The notes below the pieces were generated by a model. It had not been told where the DNA came from, made no database searches, and worked only from the letters and a program-made list of their open reading frames with translations. A program made the translations under genes and the position numbers. A stretch of 64,000 nucleotides of DNA from Geothrix sp. 21YS21S-2 (lineage in GTDB: Bacteria; Acidobacteriota; Holophagae; Holophagales; Holophagaceae). Where the stretch lies: assembly GCF_030846775.1 (NCBI RefSeq), contig NZ_CP132910.1, forward strand, positions 3,010,001-3,074,000, in the 5' to 3' direction. Shown here in pieces: positions 52,042 to 62,264 of this stretch. Positions within the stretch are counted from its first letter, which is position 1. Every line of letters begins with the position of its first letter.

Positions 52042-53882
52042 CCCAGACCTTCACCGAAGCCCTGAATTCCGGGCAATGCTTCCTCTTCGACGGTTCCACG
52101 CCCACCGTGCTCTACGAGCGCGGCGTCTACATCAACCGGTCCTTCGACGAGGCCAACCTGGCCTCCCCGGAGCTGGTGGGGGCGATCCACCAGGAGTTCC
52201 GCGCCGCGGGGGCCCAGGTGGTCACCACCAACACCTGGGCGGCCAACCGCCTGAAGCTGCAGGGCTACGGCCTCGCCGAAAACCTGCGGGACATCAACCT
52301 CAAGGGGGCCCTCCTGGCGCGCGCGGCCCTGGGCGACGAGGATCCCGGCTGGGTGGCCGGGTGCATCGGCCCCCTGGGGGTGCGCATCGAGCCCTGGGGC
52401 CCAACCTCCTTCGAGGAGGCGAGGGGCTTCTTCGCGGAACAGGCCCGGGCCCTCATCGAGGGCGGCGTGGACCTCTTCGTTCTGGAGAGCTTCGCGGATC
52501 TCAACGAGATCCACCAGGCCATCCTGGCCATCAAGGAGATCTGCTCCCTGCCCGTGGTGGCCCAGATGACCCCCAACGACGAGGGCCAGACCCTCTACGG
52601 CACGGAGCCGGAGTGGTACATCGCCAAGCTGGCCGAGTGGGGCGCCGACCTCGTGGGCGTCAACGGCGGCAGCGGCCCGGCCCCCCTCCTGGACCTGCTC
52701 AAGCGGTTCCGGGCCGTGACGGACTGTCCCCTCATCCTCCAGCCCAGCGCCGGCCTTCCCCGCATGGTCGACGGGCGCCTCCTGTACATGGCCAGCCCCG
52801 AGTACCTGGGCGAGTTCGCGCGCCAGGCCTTCCAGCTGGGGGTCCGGGCCGTGGGCGGCTGCGCGGGCACGACGCCCGGGCACACCCGCTCCATGCGGGG
52901 CGCCCTGCGCCAGGAGAAGGCCTTCGTGGAGGGCGCCACCGAGCGCCCCCCCACCGAGGCCACCCACTACCCGGTGCCCCAGGCCGAGCGCAGCGCGTTC
53001 AGCCGGAAGATCGCCGACGGCGAATTCGTGGTGACCGTCGAGCTGGTCCCCCCCAAGGGCATCAGCGCCGACAAGCTGGTGGAGAAGGCCGCCTTCTGCC
53101 GGGACCGGGGCGTGGACGCCATCAACGTCCCGGACGGCCCCCGGGCCATGGCCCGCATGTCGGCCCTGGCCACCGCCGTGATCATCCAGCAGCGGGTGGG
53201 CATGGAGGCCCTCATGCACTTCGCCTGCCGGGACCGGAACCTCCTGGGCATCCAGAGCGACCTCCTGGGCGCCGCGGGGCTGGGCGTCCAGAACGTGCTG
53301 GCCATCACGGGCGATCCCCCGAAGCTCGGGCCCTACCCCAACGCCACGGCGGTCTTCGACGTGGACGCCATCGGCCTGGTGAACATCCTGCGCTGCCTGA
53401 ATTCGGGCCTGGACCTGGGCGGCAGCAACATCGGCGTGCCCACGCGGTTCAGCATCGGCGTGGGGGCCAACCCCGTGGCCGTGGACGTGGACAGGGAGCA
53501 GTCCCGGTTCCGGTACAAGGTGGACGCGGGCGCCGAATGGGCCATCACCCAGCCGGTCTTCGACGCCGACGCGCTGTTCCGCTTCCTGGAGTTCGCCGAG
53601 CCCCTCGGCATCCCGGTCATCGCGGGCATCTGGCCCCTGAAGAGCCTGCGCAACGCCGAGTTCATGGCCAACGAGGTGCCCGGCGTGACCCTGCCGGACA
53701 TCCTCCTCAAGCGCATGGCCCGGTGGCAGTCCGCCGAGGACCAGCTCAAGGAGGGCCTGGACATCGCCCGGGAGATCATCGCCAAGGTGCGCCCCGTGGT
53801 GCGCGGCCTGCAGCTCTCGGCCCCCCTGGGGCAGGTCGAGCTGCTGGAGACCTTGCTGGAAGCGGGAGTGGACCATGAGTGA
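52038..53882 (+). CDS. Bifunctional homocysteine S-methyltransferase-like / methylenetetrahydrofolate reductase
   Basis: A 614-residue YitJ-like fusion. Residues about 1-300 are a homocysteine-methyltransferase TIM barrel. Residues about 315-614 are an FAD-type MTHFR (VTVELVPPKGISADKLV, NVPDGPRA, NVLAITGDPPKLG, RYKVDAGAEWAITQPVFD). In the barrel the zinc ligands are degraded. The usual GxNC reads GVNGG, and the usual GGCCGT reads GGCAGT, so only one of three Cys remains. The methyltransferase half is therefore probably inactive or altered, while the reductase half looks intact. The start at 52038 overlaps the aspartate kinase stop as ATGA, with AGGAG upstream. It supplies methyl-THF to MetH encoded downstream. 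Confidence 0.9.
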   Translation: MTQTFTEALNSGQCFLFDGSTPTVLYERGVYINRSFDEANLASPELVGAIHQEFRAAGAQVVTTNTWAANRLKLQGYGLAENLRDINLKGALLARAALGDEDPGWVAGCIGPLGVRIEPWGPTSFEEARGFFAEQARALIEGGVDLFVLESFADLNEIHQAILAIKEICSLPVVAQMTPNDEGQTLYGTEPEWYIAKLAEWGADLVGVNGGSGPAPLLDLLKRFRAVTDCPLILQPSAGLPRMVDGRLLYMASPEYLGEFARQAFQLGVRAVGGCAGTTPGHTRSMRGALRQEKAFVEGATERPPTEATHYPVPQAERSAFSRKIADGEFVVTVELVPPKGISADKLVEKAAFCRDRGVDAINVPDGPRAMARMSALATAVIIQQRVGMEALMHFACRDRNLLGIQSDLLGAAGLGVQNVLAITGDPPKLGPYPNATAVFDVDAIGLVNILRCLNSGLDLGGSNIGVPTRFSIGVGANPVAVDVDREQSRFRYKVDAGAEWAITQPVFDADALFRFLEFAEPLGIPVIAGIWPLKSLRNAEFMANEVPGVTLPDILLKRMARWQSAEDQLKEGLDIAREIIAKVRPVVRGLQLSAPLGQVELLETLLEAGVDHE

Positions 53883-54174
53883 GCTGGCGCGGGTGCGCTT
53901 CCTTCCCGAGGACCTGCTGGTGGAGGCGCCGGCGGGCACGGCCCTGCAGGCCATCGCCGACGCCGCGGGGGCCGACATCACCTTCGGCTGCCGGAGCGGG
54001 TCCTGCGGCACCTGCCGGGTGCGGATCCTGGCCGGGCTCGAGCACTGCTCGGCCATGGGTCCCGAGGAGCGGGACTTCCTGCGGAGCATGGAGGCCCCTG
54101 CCGGCCAGAGGCTGGCCTGCCAGTTCTCCGTGGCGGGAGACGTGGTCATCGAATACCTGGGGGTGGACGCGTGA
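53875..54174 (+). CDS. [2Fe-2S] ferredoxin-like protein
   Basis: A 99-residue plant-type ferredoxin with cluster ligands C39, C44 and C47 (FGCRSGSCGTCRVRIL) and C82 in RLACQFSV. Another Cys is at 58. It overlaps the MTHFR gene by eight bp, and its stop overlaps the GTG start of metH, so its synthesis is tightly coupled to both. It may pass electrons to MTHFR or to oxidised MetH cobalamin for reactivation. A role in other redox steps of sulfur assimilation cannot be excluded. It has no signal peptide, so it is cytoplasmic. Confidence 0.9.
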   Translation: MSELARVRFLPEDLLVEAPAGTALQAIADAAGADITFGCRSGSCGTCRVRILAGLEHCSAMGPEERDFLRSMEAPAGQRLACQFSVAGDVVIEYLGVDA

Positions 54175-57100
54175 CTTCCCTTTCCTCGCTTCTCCTCGAA
54201 CGCACCCTCCTGCTGGACGGGGGCATGGGCACCCAGATCATGGCGCGCAAGCCCACGGTGGACGACTTCGGCGGCCCGGCCCTCGAAGGCTGCATGGAGC
54301 TGCTGTGCGAAAGGCGCCCGGAGTGGATCCGGGACATCCACGCCGCCTACCTGGACGCCGGCGCCGACGCGGTGGAGACCAACACCTTCGGCGCCAACGA
54401 GGTGGTGCTCGCCGAATTCGGCATCCCCGAACGGGCCGAGGAGCTCAACATCGCCGCCGCGCGGCTCGCCCTGGAGGTGGCCAGGTCCTACGACCGGCGC
54501 CGCTACGTGGTGGGCTCCGTGGGCCCCGGCACCAAGCTCATCACCCTGGGCCACATCACCTACGGGGCCCTGTACGCCAGCTACCTGGCCCAGATGCGGG
54601 GCCTGCTCCTGGGCGGGGTGGACAGCATCCTCATCGAGACCAGCCAGGACCTGGGCCAGATCAAGCTGGCGGTGCGCGCCGCCAAGGACGCCATGGCCCG
54701 GCTGGGGCGGGAATGCCCCCTGTGGGTCCAGGCCACGGTGGAGACCACGGGCACCCTGCTCCTGGGCACCGAGATCCAGGCCGTGATCACCAGCATCGAG
54801 ATGCTGGGCGTGGACGTGATCGGCCTCAACTGCGGCACCGGCCCGGACGAGATGCACGCCCCCCTGCAGGCCCTGGTGGAGCAGTCCCCCTGCCGCATCA
54901 GCTGCCTGCCCAACGCGGGCCTGCCGGTGAACCGGGACGGGGCCCTGGTGTATCCCCTGGAGCCCGAGGCCTTCGCCGGGAAGGTCGCCCATCTGGCCAA
55001 GGAGTTCAACCTGAACATCGTCGGCGGCTGCTGCGGCACCACCCCCGACCACATCCGCGCCCTCCGGGCCCAGCTGGGCACCTCGGGCGTCACCCACCGC
55101 ACGCCGGTCCTGGACCGCGCCGTCTCGAGCCTCTACCAGAGCGTCCCCCTGCGCCAGGAGCCCCGCCCCCTGATCGTGGGCGAGCGCACCAACGCCAACG
55201 GATCCAAGAAGTTCCGTGACCTGCTTGCAAAGGAGGACGTCGACGGCCTCGTGGACATCGCACGGGACCAGCAGCGGGAGGGCTCCCACATGCTGGACGT
55301 GTGCGTGGCCTATGTGGGCCGGGACGAGTCCGCGGACATGGAGGCCTTCCTGAAGAAGGCCGTGGGCCAGGTCCTCCTGCCCCTCATGATCGACTCCACG
55401 GAGGTGCCGGTCATCGAGAAGGCCCTCCAGACCGCCCCCGGCAAGTGCGTGGTCAACTCCATCAACTTCGAGGACGGCGAGGAGAAGGCCCGGAAGGTGC
55501 TGGACCTCTGCCGCACCTACGGCGCCGCCGTGGTGGGCCTGACCATCGACGAGAAGGGCATGGCCAAGACGGCCCAGGCCAAGGCCGCCATCGCCACCCG
55601 GCTCTACGACCTGGCGGTGGGCGAGTACGGCTTCAACCCCTCCGACCTGATCATCGATCCCCTGACCTTCACCCTGGGCAGCGGGGACGAGGAATTCCGC
55701 CGCTCCGCCCTGGAGACGCTGGAGGCCATCCGGCTCATCAAGGCCCGGCACCACGGGGTGCTCACGATGCTGGGGGTCAGCAACATCAGCTTCGGCCTGG
55801 CCCCCGGCGTCCGCCACGTCGTCAACGCCCTCATGCTCTACCACGCCGTGAAGGCCGGGCTGGACCTGGCCATCTTCAACTCGGCCAAGGTCATCCCCGT
55901 GGCCGAGATCGACCCGGAGCAGCGCGCGGCGGCCGAGGACCTGATCTTCGACCGGCGGCGGGAGGGCTACGATCCCCTGAAGACCGTCATGGCCCTGTTC
56001 GGCGACGGCAAGGCCGCCCCCGGCGCGGGCCCCTCGGACCGGAACCTGCCCGTGGAGGAGCGGCTGAAGCGGGACATCCTGGGCGGGGAGAAGCGCCTGA
56101 TCCTCGAGGACGTGGACGAGGCCCTGATGACGATCCCCCCCCTGGACATCATCAACCGGATCCTCCTGGACGCCATGCGGGTCGTGGGCGAGCGGTTCGG
56201 GGCGGGCGAGATGCAGCTGCCCTTCGTGCTGGAGAGCGCCGAGGCCATGAAGACCGCCGTCAAGCGCATCGAGCCCCACATCCCCAAGGAGGCCTCGGTC
56301 ACCAAGGGCAAGGTCATCCTGGCCACGGTGAAAGGCGACGTGCACGACATCGGCAAGAACCTGGTGGAGATCATCCTCTCCAACAACGGCTACGAGGTGG
56401 TCAACCTGGGCATCAAGCAGCCCGTGGAGGCGATCCTGGCCGCCCTGGAGGGCTACCCCGCCGACGCCATCGGCCTCTCGGGACTGCTGGTGAAGTCCAC
56501 CACGATCATGCGGGAGAACCTGATCTTCATGGCCGGGAAGGGCCTGGACATCCCGGTGATCCTCGGGGGCGCCGCCCTCACCCGGGACTTCGTGGCCGAG
56601 CAGTGCCAGAGCGTCTACGGGGGCCAGGTGCTCTACGCCGAGGACGCCTTCGAGGGGCTGCGCCACATGGACCGCCTCACCAGCGGGGCCGGGACGGCCC
56701 CGCCCGCGGCGGCCCCGCCGGGAACGCCCGGCATCACGGTCCTCCACCGGGGCGCGGCCCAGGTGGAGCTCACCCCCGCCGGCCAGAGCTCCTGGGTGAA
56801 GCGGAACCTCCCGGTCCCCGAGCCCCCCTTCTGGGGCGTGCGCCAGCCCGAGGTCAGCCTGGACGACCTCTTCGCCTTCCTGGATACGTTCGTGGTGATC
56901 CGCAACCGGTGGTCCTTCACCCAGGGCAGGCTCACCGACGCGGCCTTCGAGGCCGTGCTGAAGGAGAAGGCCGAGCCCCTCCTGGCGGCCTGGAAGAGCC
57001 GGATCCTCGAGGAGGGCCTGCTCGAGCCCAGGGCCCGCTACGGCTACCTGCCGGTCCAGGCCCGGGGCGACGCGCTGCGGGTCTACGCGCCGGACCGGAA

Positions 57101-57602
57101 GACCCTCCTGACCACCCTCGCCCTGCCCCGGCAGGACGCGGGCCGGCGCCTCTGCGTGGCCGACTTCTTCGAGCCGGAGGCCTCGGGCCGCTTCGACGTG
57201 CTGGCGCTCCAGGTGGTCACCCTGGGGAACCGGGCCGCGGAGCTGGCCTCGGAGCTCTACCGTTCCGACCAGTACGCCGACTACTTCCTCTTCCATGGCC
57301 TGGCCACGGAGCTCACCGAGGCCTTCGCCGAGCACCTCCACGCCCGCGTCCGCCGGGAGCTGGGCATCCACGGGAAGGACGCGGCCCAGCTGCGCCAGCT
57401 CTTCAGCCAGGGCTACCAGGGCTCCCGCTACTCCTTCGGCTACCCGGCATGCCCGGACCTGGAGGGCAACGCCACCCTCCTGGACCTCCTGGACGGCTCC
57501 CGCATCGGCGTCTCGATCACGGACCAGTTCCAGATGGACCCGGAGTACACCACCTCGGCCCTGATCGCCTGGCACCCCCAGGCCCGGTACTTCTCCGTGT
57601 AA
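54171..57602 (+). CDS. metH: Cobalamin-dependent methionine synthase
   Basis: A 1143-residue, four-module MetH. The homocysteine barrel has the full zinc site (GLNCGTGP and GGCCGTTP). The pterin domain begins RPLIVGERTNANGSKKF. The B12 cap and cobalamin domain carry KGDVHDIGKNLVEIILSNNG, with the axial His. The C-terminal AdoMet reactivation domain contains RYSFGYPACPDLE. It transfers the methyl group of 5-methyl-THF through cobalamin to homocysteine. The GTG start at 54171 overlaps the ferredoxin stop as GTGA. It is the last gene of the SAM-controlled operon. No B12 riboswitch is visible in the window. Confidence 0.96.
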   Translation: MTSLSSLLLERTLLLDGGMGTQIMARKPTVDDFGGPALEGCMELLCERRPEWIRDIHAAYLDAGADAVETNTFGANEVVLAEFGIPERAEELNIAAARLALEVARSYDRRRYVVGSVGPGTKLITLGHITYGALYASYLAQMRGLLLGGVDSILIETSQDLGQIKLAVRAAKDAMARLGRECPLWVQATVETTGTLLLGTEIQAVITSIEMLGVDVIGLNCGTGPDEMHAPLQALVEQSPCRISCLPNAGLPVNRDGALVYPLEPEAFAGKVAHLAKEFNLNIVGGCCGTTPDHIRALRAQLGTSGVTHRTPVLDRAVSSLYQSVPLRQEPRPLIVGERTNANGSKKFRDLLAKEDVDGLVDIARDQQREGSHMLDVCVAYVGRDESADMEAFLKKAVGQVLLPLMIDSTEVPVIEKALQTAPGKCVVNSINFEDGEEKARKVLDLCRTYGAAVVGLTIDEKGMAKTAQAKAAIATRLYDLAVGEYGFNPSDLIIDPLTFTLGSGDEEFRRSALETLEAIRLIKARHHGVLTMLGVSNISFGLAPGVRHVVNALMLYHAVKAGLDLAIFNSAKVIPVAEIDPEQRAAAEDLIFDRRREGYDPLKTVMALFGDGKAAPGAGPSDRNLPVEERLKRDILGGEKRLILEDVDEALMTIPPLDIINRILLDAMRVVGERFGAGEMQLPFVLESAEAMKTAVKRIEPHIPKEASVTKGKVILATVKGDVHDIGKNLVEIILSNNGYEVVNLGIKQPVEAILAALEGYPADAIGLSGLLVKSTTIMRENLIFMAGKGLDIPVILGGAALTRDFVAEQCQSVYGGQVLYAEDAFEGLRHMDRLTSGAGTAPPAAAPPGTPGITVLHRGAAQVELTPAGQSSWVKRNLPVPEPPFWGVRQPEVSLDDLFAFLDTFVVIRNRWSFTQGRLTDAAFEAVLKEKAEPLLAAWKSRILEEGLLEPRARYGYLPVQARGDALRVYAPDRKTLLTTLALPRQDAGRRLCVADFFEPEASGRFDVLALQVVTLGNRAAELASELYRSDQYADYFLFHGLATELTEAFAEHLHARVRRELGIHGKDAAQLRQLFSQGYQGSRYSFGYPACPDLEGNATLLDLLDGSRIGVSITDQFQMDPEYTTSALIAWHPQARYFSV

Positions 57603-57617
57603 AAAAACGGAACCGCG

Positions 57618-57803
57618 TCACTTCTGCTGCATGAGCCATTCAACGAGACGCACGTGGAAACGGGCAGGGTCATCCAGGTCGCTCCGCTTCAGGCGGGGCG
57701 GGCAGGAAATTTTCAGATCCTCCACCTTCCCGGTGGCGGGGATGTAAGTACCTGACTCCACCATTCTTTTTATGCCCACATCCAGGCCAGGGGTCGAATT
57801 CAT
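57618..57803 (-). CDS. Small protein of unknown function (61 aa)
   Basis: I do not recognise this protein. It begins MNSTPGLDVGIKRMV and ends VRLVEWLMQQK, with a central KISCPPRLKRSDLDDP that is basic then acidic. The start has GGGAGG seven bases upstream, a convincing ribosome site. The gene lies in the gap between metH (convergent) and the divergent glycosylase-like gene, not shadowed by another coding frame. It has no signal peptide or membrane segment. The size and charged helix-like C-terminus would suit a small regulator or partner protein, but this is not evidence of function. Confidence 0.6.
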   Translation of the reverse strand: MNSTPGLDVGIKRMVESGTYIPATGKVEDLKISCPPRLKRSDLDDPARFHVRLVEWLMQQK

Positions 57804-57863
57804 ACCCGCCTCCCGCACTTCAAATTCGCATCTTCCAAGATAAGCCTCTGGCAATCTGATGCC

Positions 57864-58466
57864 ATGGCACGGATTCTTCAAACCCAGGTCGCCCCCCTTT
57901 TTCCTCCCGAGGGACCGGTGCGGATCATGCTCTTCGGCGAGGCCCCGGGACCCCGGGGCGCCGACCAGAGCGGGATCCCCTTCTGGGGGGACCGTGCCGG
58001 CACCTGCGTGTACCGGGCCCTGGAGGCGGCAGGCCTGGCCCAGGTCCCTCCGGCGGCCTACCTGGACTGGGACGGCGCCCGCTTCCGGGAAGCCGGCCTG
58101 GCGCCGGTGCTCCGGGGGGCCGCCCTCTCCAACGCCTTTCCGGTCTGCCCCACCCGGGACTTCCGGACCTTCCGGGCCCCCACCGACAAGGAACTCCTTG
58201 CCCCCGGCAACCAGGAAAGGCTCCGGAAGGAATTGACGGAGGCCTCGGAGCGCTGCCCGGGCCGCCTCCGGGTGGTCGCCATGGGGCGCAGGGCCCAGTG
58301 GGTCTTCGCCCGCATCGAAGGGGCCCCGGACTTCCAGCTGGAGGTCCTGCCCCACCCGTCCTCCCAGGGCCTGCTCCAGGCGGCCCCCGGCAAGGGGAAG
58401 GGATTGAAATTGGATGACCTTAGACGCGAGTGGGAAACCCGGCTCGCGGCCCTGCTGGAGATCTGA
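57864..58466 (+). CDS. Uracil-DNA-glycosylase-superfamily protein
   Basis: A 200-residue protein. The N-terminal LFGEAPGPRGADQSGIPFWGDRAG resembles motif A of family 4/5 uracil-DNA glycosylases (GEAPG followed by G-x-PF-x-G-x-AG). EVLPHPSSQG resembles the C-terminal His-Pro-Ser motif. The Cys pairs that hold the [4Fe-4S] cluster in family 4 enzymes are absent. It is probably a base-excision repair enzyme or a relative with other specificity. It is followed four bases later by a membrane protein gene, so they may share a transcript without sharing a function. Confidence 0.75.
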   Translation: MARILQTQVAPLFPPEGPVRIMLFGEAPGPRGADQSGIPFWGDRAGTCVYRALEAAGLAQVPPAAYLDWDGARFREAGLAPVLRGAALSNAFPVCPTRDFRTFRAPTDKELLAPGNQERLRKELTEASERCPGRLRVVAMGRRAQWVFARIEGAPDFQLEVLPHPSSQGLLQAAPGKGKGLKLDDLRREWETRLAALLEI

Positions 58467-58470
58467 AGCG

Positions 58471-59250
58471 ATGCCCAAGGAATCCCACCCTCTCTGGCCC
58501 CGCGAACACGGCGCCTACGCCCAGCTGGGCGTGGCCCTCCTGTGCGGCGCCGCCCTGGGGCACGGCTCCCGCGGCATCTTCCAGGCCGTGCTGGCGGTGA
58601 CCCTCTTCCTGGCCAGCGAACCCGTGCTGGTCCTCCTGGGCCGCAGGGGTGAAGCCGCCCGGGGGGCCTCCCAGGTGCGGGCGGCCCTCCGCCTGGTGAT
58701 CCTGGGCTCGGTCCTCCTGCTGGCCATCTTCGGGGCCTGGATCGGCGCCCCGGCCGCCCACCTCCTGGGCCTCCTCCCGGCGGCCGCCCTGGGCGCGGTC
58801 CTCTTCTTCCTGTTCCTCATCCGGCAGGAGCGCACCGCCGCCGGCGAGCTGGTGGCGGCCTGGGCCTTCTCCGCCACGGCGGGCAGCGTGGTGCTCCTGG
58901 GCGGCGGGGGTCCCCGACGGGCGGTCCTCCTGGCCCTCCTCCTGGGCGGGATGTTCACCCTCGCCACCGCCGTGGTGCACTGCCACATCCTCGCCCTCAA
59001 GCGCGGCGGGGCCTGGCTCCCGCGCTTTTGCGCCTTCGCCCTGGGCGCGGCCCTGGCCACCTGGGCGGGCCTGGCGGCCCTGCGCGGAAGCCTGCCCCGC
59101 ACCGCCGGGGCGGCGCTGGTGCCCATGGCCCTGGCGGCGCTCTGGGTGTGGGCCGCCCCGCCCGCTCCGCGCCGGCTCAAGCAGGTGGGCTGGGCCGCCA
59201 CCGCCATGGCCCTCCTGGGCGGTGGGCTAGCCGTTTTCGGGCTCTGGTGA
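58471..59250 (+). CDS. YwiC-like family membrane protein
   Basis: A 259-residue, very hydrophobic protein with about eight membrane segments. It starts with PLWPREHGAYAQLGVALL, the WPREHGAY motif that marks the YwiC-like family. The function of the family is unknown; it is distantly reminiscent of UbiA-type prenyltransferase-like membrane proteins, but no Asp-rich motif is evident. The ribosome site is weak and the start follows the previous stop by four bases, suggesting coupling. Confidence 0.75.
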   Translation: MPKESHPLWPREHGAYAQLGVALLCGAALGHGSRGIFQAVLAVTLFLASEPVLVLLGRRGEAARGASQVRAALRLVILGSVLLLAIFGAWIGAPAAHLLGLLPAAALGAVLFFLFLIRQERTAAGELVAAWAFSATAGSVVLLGGGGPRRAVLLALLLGGMFTLATAVVHCHILALKRGGAWLPRFCAFALGAALATWAGLAALRGSLPRTAGAALVPMALAALWVWAAPPAPRRLKQVGWAATAMALLGGGLAVFGLW

Positions 59251-59340
59251 CCGTTAAGTTTGGTTAATTTCCTCGCCGTTGAATCCCTCCGCACCGCGTG
59301 AGAGGCTAGGTCATGCCTTTCATCCGCTAGGAGTTTTTCG

Positions 59341-62139
<2,799 letters not shown>

Positions 62140-62155
62140 GGTGGACCCCCCAAGG

Positions 62156-62186
62156 AGGGCGGCCCCGGGTGGGGCCGCCCTTTTTT
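62156..62186 (+). terminator. Intrinsic terminator of the M16 peptidase gene
   Basis: A perfect 11-bp GC-rich stem (62156-62166 with 62171-62181) with loop GGGT is followed by six T residues (62181-62186), 17 bp after the stop codon. It is the clearest intrinsic terminator on the plus strand in the window. Confidence 0.95.
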
Positions 62187-62264
62187 GTTGATAAATATGG
62201 GTTTTTATGGTTCCATGGTCAGGAAGCTCAGCGTTTCAACGGACGCCGGGCACTGGAGGAGCCC

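Noticed and set aside
51711-57575. A 1954-codon open frame on the minus strand opposite the methionine operon
   Set aside because: Its translation is Gly/His/Asp/Val-rich without domains and covers MTHFR, ferredoxin and MetH, which are clearly coding on the plus strand.
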